Positions 46,404 through 54,812 of a DNA stretch of 64,000 nucleotides are shown here, in pieces. A program made the position numbers and the translations under genes. Source of the DNA: an uncultured Phocaeicola sp. (GTDB lineage: Bacteria > Bacteroidota > Bacteroidia > Bacteroidales > Bacteroidaceae); NCBI GenBank assembly GCA_948566455.1, contig CAOYQO010000003.1, forward strand, positions 108,021-172,020, read 5' to 3'. Positions within the stretch are counted from its first letter, which is position 1. Every line of letters starts with the position of its first letter. The notes under the pieces are model-generated. The model made no database searches, was not told where the DNA came from, and worked only from the letters and a program-made list of their open reading frames with translations.

Positions 46404-46676
46404 ATGAAGACATTGACGAAGAAACAAAAAGAAGCGAATGGAGAGAATTTCTCTCGCATTGTAGATGATGCTGCCATCCTTTTACAACGGAAGGCAGATT
46501 ACGTGATGAATATAAAACAGGTTGCCGATTATCTTGGCATATCTACAGATGCCGTGCGCAAGCGATGTCAACGGGGACAGCTTCCATTTCATAGAAGTGC
46601 CAGTCGGTTGTACTTTAGTCGGATGGAGATTGACGATACAATTCTTGACCGTGAACTGTTGACAAAGTTTGCATAA
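46404..46676 (+). CDS. Excisionase-like helix-turn-helix protein
   Basis: 90 residues from the ATG at 46404; the upstream in-frame ATG at 46338 lies in AT-rich leader with little ribosome-site support. The centre (NIKQVADYLGISTDAVRKR) is a MerR/excisionase-type winged helix (HTH_17) with the typical end LPFHRSASRLYFSRMEID. Such proteins steer integrase toward excision or act as regulators in Bacteroides mobile elements. It lies 14 nt before the replication protein gene, in a three-gene set. Confidence 0.7.
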   Translation: MKTLTKKQKEANGENFSRIVDDAAILLQRKADYVMNIKQVADYLGISTDAVRKRCQRGQLPFHRSASRLYFSRMEIDDTILDRELLTKFA

Positions 46677-46690
46677 AAGAGGGTCTGCTT

Positions 46691-47398
46691 ATGACGTATA
46701 TTGACTACATGAACCAATTTTGGCGACTGGCGGCCTACGAATCCTTTGCTGCAAGCGAAGTCGCTCTTTATGCCTTTCTTGTCAACGAGTGCAACAAGTT
46801 TCATTGGAAAATGCCTTTTTCTTGCCCTACCTTTCATGTTTGCAACCGACTTCGGATGTCGAAACAAACATTGGTAACAGCCAGAGAACGATTGGCGAAA
46901 AGAAAACTGATAAGTTTTACCAATGGAACAACTCGCTTTCAACCGTCCAAATATTTGCTACTTGAATTGACGGAGGACTTGTCTGTACACTTGACGGAAG
47001 ACTTGACCCTCAATAATAAAGAAGTAGATATAGACAAAGAAGTTATAAGTCAACGCACACACGAAGAACATTCTATGCTTTCTATTGAAGAATTGGAAGA
47101 AGTGCTTTCGCTTGATATGGAATGGAAGGGAAAAGTAAAAGAATACTTGTCTGGTAAAAATATGGTTGCATCATCAACCGATATGGCAACCTTGTTGGCA
47201 CAATTCTTTCGTTATCTTCACGCAAGTGGTGTCAATCGAAAAACAGAGGAAGACACCAAACGGCATTTCGTTAATTGGGTATGCAAACAAGGAAACTGTA
47301 AGCCGTCTATGTCGCTGCGTAAAAACACGTCGCAACAGGGACTTATACTTGCAGATGATTCATTAGATAAATACAAACCTATCGAACAATGGCAATGA
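46691..47398 (+). CDS. Replication-initiator-like protein (phage O / DnaD-like)
   Basis: 235 residues. The N-terminal ~90 residues resemble the winged-helix domain of phage replication proteins (CNRLRMSKQTLVTARERL as recognition helix region); the middle is acidic, and the C-terminal part (~130-210, with RHFVNWVCKQG) resembles DnaD/DnaB-binding helices. Paired with a DnaC-like loader that starts within its last codons (10-nt overlap), it is probably the element's replication initiator. No origin repeats are obvious inside the gene. The family is assigned from pattern and context only. Confidence 0.55.
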   Translation: MTYIDYMNQFWRLAAYESFAASEVALYAFLVNECNKFHWKMPFSCPTFHVCNRLRMSKQTLVTARERLAKRKLISFTNGTTRFQPSKYLLLELTEDLSVHLTEDLTLNNKEVDIDKEVISQRTHEEHSMLSIEELEEVLSLDMEWKGKVKEYLSGKNMVASSTDMATLLAQFFRYLHASGVNRKTEEDTKRHFVNWVCKQGNCKPSMSLRKNTSQQGLILADDSLDKYKPIEQWQ

Positions 47399-48027
47399 TG
47401 AGATTGACAAGAGAAGATTTTCAACATGCTATTTCAGAGGCACGGAAGAATGATGATGACTATGCATCAATACCTTTTCGTTTTGGAATCCCTAATGCCA
47501 AAGAAGCTTTAATTGCTGGACTTGAAGAAGTCATGCACCACAAAGTGGAATGGCTTGCTGATTATGACCAAATAGTAAATTGGCTAACTGACAATCAAGG
47601 AAAAGGTCTATTGCTGATTGGTCCACCAGGAGTCGGGAAATCCGAAATCTGTATGAAAGTTATCCCTTTAATATTCCGAATGGCATTACACAAAGTCTTT
47701 TCACGATACCAAGCAACAGAACTTTGCAACGAAGCGACATATCGTAGTTCTTTGCGTCAACGATTCATTGCCATAGACGATTTCGGTATTGAAGGAACAT
47801 TCTACGATTATGGAAATTCTCACATCGTTTTTTCCGAAATTGTCGATGGCATAGAGAAACACGGGACTCTACTTGTTACCAATACCAACCTGACTTTGGA
47901 AGAAATCAAAACCAAATACGGACTTCGCACCTTTGACCGTCTAAGAGCCAACATGCATGTTGTGGTTATTCGAGAGAAGTCGTTGAGGGGGAAGTATGAG
48001 AAGGATATAAACATAGATATTCAATAA
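47389..48027 (+). CDS. DnaC/IstB-like helicase-loader ATPase
   Basis: 212 residues. Walker A GPPGVGKS near residue 80 and Walker B FIAIDDFG near 126, followed by a sensor-1-like LVTNTNL and a C-terminal FDRLRANMH, as in DnaC-family loaders. Such proteins load the replicative helicase at an origin or act with a transposase; with the initiator-like gene just upstream a replication role is likelier. Overlaps the upstream gene by 10 nt. Together with the excisionase-like gene it marks a mobile element able, or once able, to replicate. Confidence 0.75.
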   Translation: MAMMRLTREDFQHAISEARKNDDDYASIPFRFGIPNAKEALIAGLEEVMHHKVEWLADYDQIVNWLTDNQGKGLLLIGPPGVGKSEICMKVIPLIFRMALHKVFSRYQATELCNEATYRSSLRQRFIAIDDFGIEGTFYDYGNSHIVFSEIVDGIEKHGTLLVTNTNLTLEEIKTKYGLRTFDRLRANMHVVVIREKSLRGKYEKDINIDIQ

Positions 48028-48086
48028 AATGATACTTCAAATATAACATATTCTCTCATTTCTTCTTTTTATCGCATTATTTTTCA

Positions 48087-48094
48087 TATTTTTG
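48087..48094 (+). promoter_or_regulatory. -7 box for the defence operon
   Basis: TATTTTTG, 23 nt before the XRE regulator ATG at 48117; no clear -33 box. It should drive the regulator and everything to 58620. Confidence 0.55.
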
Positions 48095-48116
48095 CATTCA
48101 CAAATAAGTAATAAAT

Positions 48117-48320
48117 ATGAATCGGATAAAAGAAGTACTTGAAGAAAAAGGCATTAAACAAACTTGGCTGGCAGAAAAGATAGGCAAAAGTTTTAGCCAG
48201 ACCAATGCCTATGTCTGTAATCGCAGACAGCCAAGTATTGAATTATTGTATGAGATTGCTTCCCTTTTAGGGGTTGAAGCGAAGGATTTATTGGTTGATA
48301 ATATTGAATTGAAGAAATAA
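48117..48320 (+). CDS. Cro/CI-type (XRE) regulator at the head of the defence operon
   Basis: 67 residues, one HTH_XRE domain (KEVLEEKGIKQTWLAEKIG as helices 1-2; FSQTNAYVCNRRQPSIELL as helix 3 and following). Small proteins of this type often act as controllers of restriction-modification systems, delaying the toxic partner. The next gene begins 2 nt after its stop, so it is co-transcribed with the helicase. An operator would be expected between 48050 and 48110; I see no clear palindrome there. Confidence 0.8.
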   Translation: MNRIKEVLEEKGIKQTWLAEKIGKSFSQTNAYVCNRRQPSIELLYEIASLLGVEAKDLLVDNIELKK

Positions 48321-48322
48321 TT

Positions 48323-51300
48323 ATGATAGAAGTCAACCAAATCATTAAGAATCTGATACCAACTGAGCCTGTAACTGTCATTAAAGTACAGGCACTGGGA
48401 AACATGTATTCTATCAAATACACGGGTGTTACTACCAACAAGACTAGTACCAAAGTGATTACCAAAGAGCAGTTCGAGTATTTGGAAGTATTGACATCCG
48501 AAGGGGAATTTAACTTTAAGGGTAATCCTGAAAAATTTGTGATGTTTGCTGAGGCCGAGCGTATACATTCAGCATATCAGTTCGACCCGTTGTTTGCCAT
48601 CAACTGTAGTGTGGTTGACCCTCTTCCCCATCAGGTGGAAGCTGTTTACAAGTTCTTGTTACCCCAGCCTAAGATTCGTTTCCTGTTGGCTGACGATACC
48701 GGTGCAGGAAAAACGATTATGACAGGCCTTCTTTTGAAGGAACTTATCATGCGTGGTATTGTTGAACGTATTCTGATTATTACTCCTGGTGGCTTGACCA
48801 AACAATGGCAGGAAGACGAAATGGGTGTCAAGTTCAATATACCTTTCACACTTGTCAATCGCAGTCTGTTTACTGCTGATCCTAATATTTTCCGTACAGC
48901 CAACAAAATCGTTACTTCTATCGACTTTATCAGTCGGGAGGATGTACTTTCTGTAGTAAGCAATACCAGTTGGGATATGGTTATCTTTGATGAGTCGCAC
49001 AAATTGTCGGCTTACGAATATGGACAGAAAACCTATAAATCCAAACGCTACGAAGCTGCTTACGTACTTTCTCAACAATGCGAGCACATGTTGTTGCTGA
49101 CTGCTACTCCACACCGAGGACGTACCGATACGTTCAAAAAGTTACTTCAGTTATTGGATGAAGATATATTTGCTACAGACGATGTGGCAACAGAACGTGT
49201 AAAGGAACTTAGCAAGGATGGACTGAACAAGTTCTTCATTCGTCGTTTGAAGGAGGATATGAAAGACTGGAATGGTAATCCGCTTTATAAGAATCGTTTT
49301 ACCAAAACCATTTCTTACCAACTGACTCCCGAAGAGAAATACCTGTATGACCAAGTGACCAATTACTTGACACAACGCAAGGAAGAAGCCACCGAGGAAA
49401 AGAATATTCATGTAACTTTGGCCTTGGCCGTGATGCAACGCCGTTTGGTCAGTTCCATCTTTGCCATCAAAAACACACTTTTCAAACGTTGGAATGCGTT
49501 GCAGGGTATTGTGGATGAAGTCAACAAGAATCCGAACATTTGGAAGCAGCGTCAGAAGTTGGAATTGGTGGATGTGGATAACATGGACCAGTACGATGAC
49601 TTGGAAGATGATGAAAAGGATGCACTTGACAACATTCTTTCTGATCCGAAGAAGTTCAAACTCTTTACGACATCAAAGAGTTTGATTGAGATAGCCAATG
49701 AAGCCCAAGAGGTTAAACGTCTGTATGATATTGCCAACCAACTTTACAATCAGAATCAAGAAGAAAAGAAATATATTCAACTCAAAGAGTTGCTGAAAAG
49801 TCAAGGTGTCATTGACGGACAGAAACTCGTTATCTTTACAGAGCATAAAGATACGCTACTCTATTTGCAAGAACGCCTCACCAATAACGGCTACAAGGTG
49901 GCAGTCATTCATGGAGGTTTGTCGGTCGATGACCGCCGTGCCGCACAATGGCAGTTCATGGCACCCGATACTCAGATATTGATTGCAACCGATGCTGCCG
50001 GCGAAGGTATCAACTTGCAATTCTGTCGATTGCTTATCAACTGGGATATACCATGGAATCCCAACCGTTTGGAGCAGCGTATGGGACGTATCCATCGTTA
50101 TGGACAAAAGGAGGATGTGCTTGTATTCAATATGGTTGCAGACAATACACGCGAAGGTCAAGTGCTCTCCAAGTTGCTTACCAAGCTGGATGTTATCCGT
50201 GAGAGTATGGGAGATGACCGTGTGTATGATGTGATTCAAGATGTATTGAAAGATGTAAGCCTTGAAGCTATCATTTCTTCTGTATTCGATGGTAAGGAGT
50301 CCGACCTCGACCTATTCCTGAATCAGAACAATCAACAATTGGAATCTGAGTTCAAGAATCGCATCGAAGAGCAACAGAATGCCATAGCACATAGTGAAGT
50401 CGATTACAAGGATGCCCGCATACTGAAAGAGGATTCTGATGAAAAACGGTTGCAACCTATCTACATCCAATTGTTCTTTGAACGGGCATTCTGCTATTTA
50501 GGTGGTCAATACGAAGCTGTGCAAAAAGGAATCTACAAGATAACATCCATTCTTGACATCTTGAGCAAACAGTTGAAGGAAAGTTACAATATATTGGCCG
50601 ATAATCTCAGCCAGCTGCTATTCTGTTTCGACAAACAGATATTCCTTGACTATCAGAATACGGCTGCCATCTTGGGCAAAGTACATTACATCAATCCAGG
50701 TAATGCTCTATTTGATGCTTTGGTGGATTGTGTGCGTAAGGAATTCAAGGAAGAGATGCTGAAAGGTACCATATTGGTGTCACCGGAAGACACCGAAGAG
50801 TATTTTGCCTTCTTTGTCAAGAACCAGATTACAGACAATCGTCCCAACAAGGGAGACGACAGTATTGCCAACGAACTGTTAAGCTTCATTTATCAGACGA
50901 CTGACGGTTCTTACCATAGCACTTCTCCGGCCAAGTTCCTCGATTTGCATGCTCCATCGCAATTTGCCAAGGAGATATTGCCACCCGAAACAGTACAAAG
51001 TCATGAAGTGATGAGTTGGGCGTTCGAGAATATTACCTTACCTTTGTTTGAAGAAACGAAAGTGAAGGTTGGGGAAGACTCAGCCAAACGTCAGGAATAC
51101 CTCCGAACGGCTTTCAGTCAAATCATCATGGACTTGGATATTGCCATCAATGAAATGCAGATGAAGGCATTCATGGGGGATATGAAGTTGCAAGAAAAGT
51201 TACAGCATAAGATTGAGCGGAAAAAGGAGTTGATGCACAAACGGGAAGAGCGTATTGCGGAAATGGGTCAGATGACCGAGGTATCACCCAAAGAACCTGA

Positions 51301-51745
51301 AATTATTGGATGTGCCTACGTGGTGCCGCTTTCGCAAGTGGAATACGAACAACATTTCCACATGAAGCGTGATGAAGAGGTAGAAGCTATTGCCATGCAA
51401 TTTGCGATGGAATATGAAACGAGTCAAGGACGTACTCCCGAAGATGTGTCGGAACAGAATTTGGGCTACGACATCAAGAGCATCGATGCTTACGAAATGA
51501 AACGCTACATCGAGGTGAAAGGTCGTGCAACTACCGATGGTGTCATACTTTCTGAAAATGAATGGAACCGTTTGGCTCAATTGGGAAACAAAGCATGGCT
51601 CTACATTGTCGTGAATTGCAAAACCACTCCTACACTATATCGCATACAGAACCCGGCCGAACGTCTATCGTTTGAAAAGATGTCGAAGGGAGTTCAATAT
51701 TACTTGCCATTGGAAGAGTGGCAACAAAAATACATAAAGGAATAA
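48323..51745 (+). CDS. SNF2-family helicase with C-terminal DUF3883 (defence-type)
   Basis: 1140 residues. Superfamily 2 motifs: Walker A Lys130 in DDTGAGKT, Walker B DESH (223-226), LLTATPH (motif III), GEGINLQ and QRMGRIHRYGQ (motif VI, from Gln585). After a long coiled region the C terminus holds DUF3883, with GYDIKS (Asp1050) and EVKGR (Glu1064, Lys1066), the spacing of a PD-(D/E)xK-like nuclease core. Related helicases occur in class 1 DISARM (drmD) and in other methylase-linked systems; drmA, drmB and drmC are absent here. Its stop overlaps the untranslated lead of the methylase gene, whose ATG is 18 nt downstream. Probably translocates on foreign DNA. Confidence 0.85.
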   Translation: MIEVNQIIKNLIPTEPVTVIKVQALGNMYSIKYTGVTTNKTSTKVITKEQFEYLEVLTSEGEFNFKGNPEKFVMFAEAERIHSAYQFDPLFAINCSVVDPLPHQVEAVYKFLLPQPKIRFLLADDTGAGKTIMTGLLLKELIMRGIVERILIITPGGLTKQWQEDEMGVKFNIPFTLVNRSLFTADPNIFRTANKIVTSIDFISREDVLSVVSNTSWDMVIFDESHKLSAYEYGQKTYKSKRYEAAYVLSQQCEHMLLLTATPHRGRTDTFKKLLQLLDEDIFATDDVATERVKELSKDGLNKFFIRRLKEDMKDWNGNPLYKNRFTKTISYQLTPEEKYLYDQVTNYLTQRKEEATEEKNIHVTLALAVMQRRLVSSIFAIKNTLFKRWNALQGIVDEVNKNPNIWKQRQKLELVDVDNMDQYDDLEDDEKDALDNILSDPKKFKLFTTSKSLIEIANEAQEVKRLYDIANQLYNQNQEEKKYIQLKELLKSQGVIDGQKLVIFTEHKDTLLYLQERLTNNGYKVAVIHGGLSVDDRRAAQWQFMAPDTQILIATDAAGEGINLQFCRLLINWDIPWNPNRLEQRMGRIHRYGQKEDVLVFNMVADNTREGQVLSKLLTKLDVIRESMGDDRVYDVIQDVLKDVSLEAIISSVFDGKESDLDLFLNQNNQQLESEFKNRIEEQQNAIAHSEVDYKDARILKEDSDEKRLQPIYIQLFFERAFCYLGGQYEAVQKGIYKITSILDILSKQLKESYNILADNLSQLLFCFDKQIFLDYQNTAAILGKVHYINPGNALFDALVDCVRKEFKEEMLKGTILVSPEDTEEYFAFFVKNQITDNRPNKGDDSIANELLSFIYQTTDGSYHSTSPAKFLDLHAPSQFAKEILPPETVQSHEVMSWAFENITLPLFEETKVKVGEDSAKRQEYLRTAFSQIIMDLDIAINEMQMKAFMGDMKLQEKLQHKIERKKELMHKREERIAEMGQMTEVSPKEPEIIGCAYVVPLSQVEYEQHFHMKRDEEVEAIAMQFAMEYETSQGRTPEDVSEQNLGYDIKSIDAYEMKRYIEVKGRATTDGVILSENEWNRLAQLGNKAWLYIVVNCKTTPTLYRIQNPAERLSFEKMSKGVQYYLPLEEWQQKYIKE

Positions 51746-51762
51746 AAGAAAAACATCATACT

Positions 51763-54700
51763 ATGACAAAAGCCAAAAAACTCATAGAAGTTGCCTTGCC
51801 GATTAAGGAAATCTCGGCAGAGAGCGTGCGAGACAAATCTATCCGTCACGGACATATATCAACTTTGCACCTGTGGTGGGCACGCCGTCCACTGCCTGTA
51901 TGTCGTGCGGTCATATTTGCCAGCTTGGTACCCGACCCTTTGGACGCCAACTGTCCGAAAGCTTTTTGTGATGCCGTACAAGATATGTTGGCAAACAATT
52001 TGCTCTATGCACCTTATCCTGATATTCCTTATACTGCCATCTATGACCCGATGCCGGATACACTTCGCAACCGTCTATTGATGTTTATTGGTAAGTTCTC
52101 ACACCAGTGTCAACTGAATATGTTGGCTGGAAAATCAACACCATCCAAAGACCAAATACAAGAAGGCTGTTTGATCAAATGGGAAAGCAAGAACGACCCA
52201 GTTGTGCTTCGCTTGGCCCGTTTGCTGATATGGGTGGCTTATAATGCCGAGCGTCATCCGGAGGCATCTTACAAAGAACTGGCCACAGAGTTTGATTTGG
52301 CTTTCAATGCTATCAAAGAAGCTGAAAATAATTTGTATAACACCCCTAACCGTCATCTTGCTTCGGCAGATGTAGAAGTTAAAGAAACGGCCTTGCAAGC
52401 CGCTATAGAGAGTTTCCAAAATCGGATGCCAAGCGTATTCGACCCCTTTGCTGGCGGTGGTGCCATCCCATTGGAAGCAGCCCGACTGGGATGTTGTTCG
52501 TATGGTAACGACATTAATCCGGTGGCACATATCATAGAGAAAGGTTCTGTAGAATTCCCGCAAAAGTATGGCAAGCCCATCACTTATACCCACGAAGAGT
52601 TTATGGCTCTTTACGGTAAGGAAGGAGTAAAGCTTTATACAGAGAAGTTTGGCGTTATGCCTACAGGTAATGTGGAAATACCAAACCGCCTTTCGTTTGA
52701 TGTGGAATTTTATGCCAAGAAATTATTGGCTACGACAGAGGCTGAAGTAGGTCATCTTTATCCTGCAGATGAAAAGGGTAATAAACCTGTCGCTTATTAT
52801 TGGGCACGTACTGCTACTTGCTCCAATCCATCTTGTAGGGCAGAGGTGCCTCTTTTGAAACAATTCTATTTGGCCAATACCAAGTCAAAAAAGGTATATC
52901 TGAATCCTATTATCAATGGAACGGACATTCAATTTGAAATAAAGCATGGGAAATATGATGAGAAAAATTTACCTGGATGGAATAATCGTTGTGTTTTAAC
53001 TTGTCCTTGCTGTGGAAGTGTTACTACAACGGAACAATTGAAAGAACAGTTCAAGGCAAAAAAGACACGTGAAAGACTTCTTGCCGTTATAACTGAATCA
53101 CCAATAGGAAAAGATTATCGTTTGCCTAACAGAGCGGAATTTGAATCTCTAGAGTACGTTCCTAAGAACCAAGAACGGCCAACAGAACGTATGGAGGTTG
53201 GTAATAATCGAAACTTTAATACTCCTGGTTGGGGAATTGAATTGTATGGTGAAATGTTTTCTGAAAGACAAATATTTTTCTTGAACAATTTAGTTCGTCA
53301 AATAAAACTATTATCCATACAGAGAAACACATCTTACGATAAAGCTTTAGCCACTCTATTAGCAATTCTTGTAGATAGAATAGCTATAGCCAACACATCT
53401 TTTGGTGTGTGGCATATAGGAGGTGAAAAATTAGAACGTCCAATGGGAAGACAAGCTATTCCAATGGTTTTTGATTATCCAGAATCAAATCCTTTTTGTT
53501 CTAGTTCTGGAAGTGCATTGAATCAATTAGAATGGTTAACACGTTATATTGAATCTGAGTGTGATTATCCTTTTGCCGCTATTTTGAAAAATGCATCTAG
53601 TGGAGAGAAATCACAATTTGAGAAAAAATCATTAAATGCAGTCGTAACTGATCCGCCTTATTACGATGCGATAGCATACGCTGATATATCAGAATTTTTC
53701 TATGTATGGCTTAAAAGAACATTAGGAACTTTGTATCCTTTAAATTTTGCAACTCCTCAGACTCCCAAAACCGATGAATGTACGGCCTTAAAGCATCATC
53801 ACGGTAATAGCATTGACAAGGCAAAAGAACATTTTGAAAGGAAACTGACGGATATATTTAGAACTATAGAATATCAAACGAATGATATTGTGAGCATTAT
53901 GTTTGCTCATCAAAGTACGGAAGCATGGACAACTTTATGTAATTCCATCATTGGTTCTCAGATGAATATAACGGGAAGTTGGCCTATGGACACAGAAATG
54001 ACAGGAGCATTAAAATCGCAAATGGCTTATCTGGAAAGTTCTGTCACGGTTTCATGTCGTCCTTCTGAACGCAATGGCTTTGAAAGTTTTAAACGAGTAA
54101 AAAAAGCTATTGAAGCCAAAGTTACCGAAGAAGTAAATGCACTTTATGAACTTGGTTTCCGTGGTGCAGACTTGCTTACCGCTTGCTTTGGTCAAGCTGT
54201 AAGCGAATTTGGTAAATATGAAACAGTAGAAAAAGCTGACGGCAGTGAAGTTACAGTGGGTGAGTTATTAGAACTTGCTAAATTATCCGCTTTCAATGCT
54301 CTTTTGCGAGGTTTCGAAGGTTTGGATGAATACACCCGTTTCTACATCGGTTGGCTACAGATGAATGGCATGGGCGATACAGATTTTGACGATGCCGCCA
54401 AATTTGCTCGTGTGGGAATGAGCGTAAATATCAGCGACATCTTTGACAAGCATCTACTTATCCGTACAGGCAACAAGCAACATTTAGCAACCTACAAAGA
54501 GCGTGTAGTGAAAGACAAACTCGGTATAGAAGCCAGCGACCCATTGATTGACCAAGTACACCGGGCTATGGACAATTGGCATAGTGGTGACCGAGGCAAA
54601 ATATTACGACACATCAAGATAGTTGGCAGCGAAGCAAGCAGTCCTTTCTGGCGAGTATTGGCATCATTGAAAGAACTGCTTCCCGAAGGTGATGATTTGA

Positions 54701-54792
54701 CACAAGTACAAGGATTGATTTCCAACTCTGCCGACTTGATACAGCATTGTAGTGACGAAATAACCTATACCCAAGGAACATTATTTGAATAA
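51763..54792 (+). CDS. DUF1156 adenine-specific DNA methyltransferase
   Basis: 1009 residues from the ATG at 51763; the longer frame from 51718 would overlap the helicase and is rejected. The N terminus shows the DUF1156 hallmark LHLWWARRPLPVCRA. SAM-binding motif I is VFDPFAGGG (Asp227 onward), and the catalytic DPPY is at 630-633. A zinc ribbon is inserted between them, with Cys353/Cys358 and Cys414/Cys416/Cys417. The order of motifs and the DPPY suggest N6-adenine methylation of DNA, here likely to mark self. There is no separate target-recognition subunit; the central and C-terminal regions may read the site. It follows the helicase by 17 nt and precedes the DUF499 gene by 20 nt. Confidence 0.88.
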   Translation: MTKAKKLIEVALPIKEISAESVRDKSIRHGHISTLHLWWARRPLPVCRAVIFASLVPDPLDANCPKAFCDAVQDMLANNLLYAPYPDIPYTAIYDPMPDTLRNRLLMFIGKFSHQCQLNMLAGKSTPSKDQIQEGCLIKWESKNDPVVLRLARLLIWVAYNAERHPEASYKELATEFDLAFNAIKEAENNLYNTPNRHLASADVEVKETALQAAIESFQNRMPSVFDPFAGGGAIPLEAARLGCCSYGNDINPVAHIIEKGSVEFPQKYGKPITYTHEEFMALYGKEGVKLYTEKFGVMPTGNVEIPNRLSFDVEFYAKKLLATTEAEVGHLYPADEKGNKPVAYYWARTATCSNPSCRAEVPLLKQFYLANTKSKKVYLNPIINGTDIQFEIKHGKYDEKNLPGWNNRCVLTCPCCGSVTTTEQLKEQFKAKKTRERLLAVITESPIGKDYRLPNRAEFESLEYVPKNQERPTERMEVGNNRNFNTPGWGIELYGEMFSERQIFFLNNLVRQIKLLSIQRNTSYDKALATLLAILVDRIAIANTSFGVWHIGGEKLERPMGRQAIPMVFDYPESNPFCSSSGSALNQLEWLTRYIESECDYPFAAILKNASSGEKSQFEKKSLNAVVTDPPYYDAIAYADISEFFYVWLKRTLGTLYPLNFATPQTPKTDECTALKHHHGNSIDKAKEHFERKLTDIFRTIEYQTNDIVSIMFAHQSTEAWTTLCNSIIGSQMNITGSWPMDTEMTGALKSQMAYLESSVTVSCRPSERNGFESFKRVKKAIEAKVTEEVNALYELGFRGADLLTACFGQAVSEFGKYETVEKADGSEVTVGELLELAKLSAFNALLRGFEGLDEYTRFYIGWLQMNGMGDTDFDDAAKFARVGMSVNISDIFDKHLLIRTGNKQHLATYKERVVKDKLGIEASDPLIDQVHRAMDNWHSGDRGKILRHIKIVGSEASSPFWRVLASLKELLPEGDDLTQVQGLISNSADLIQHCSDEITYTQGTLFE

Positions 54793-54812
54793 CCCGTTAA
54801 TACCTGAAAGTT

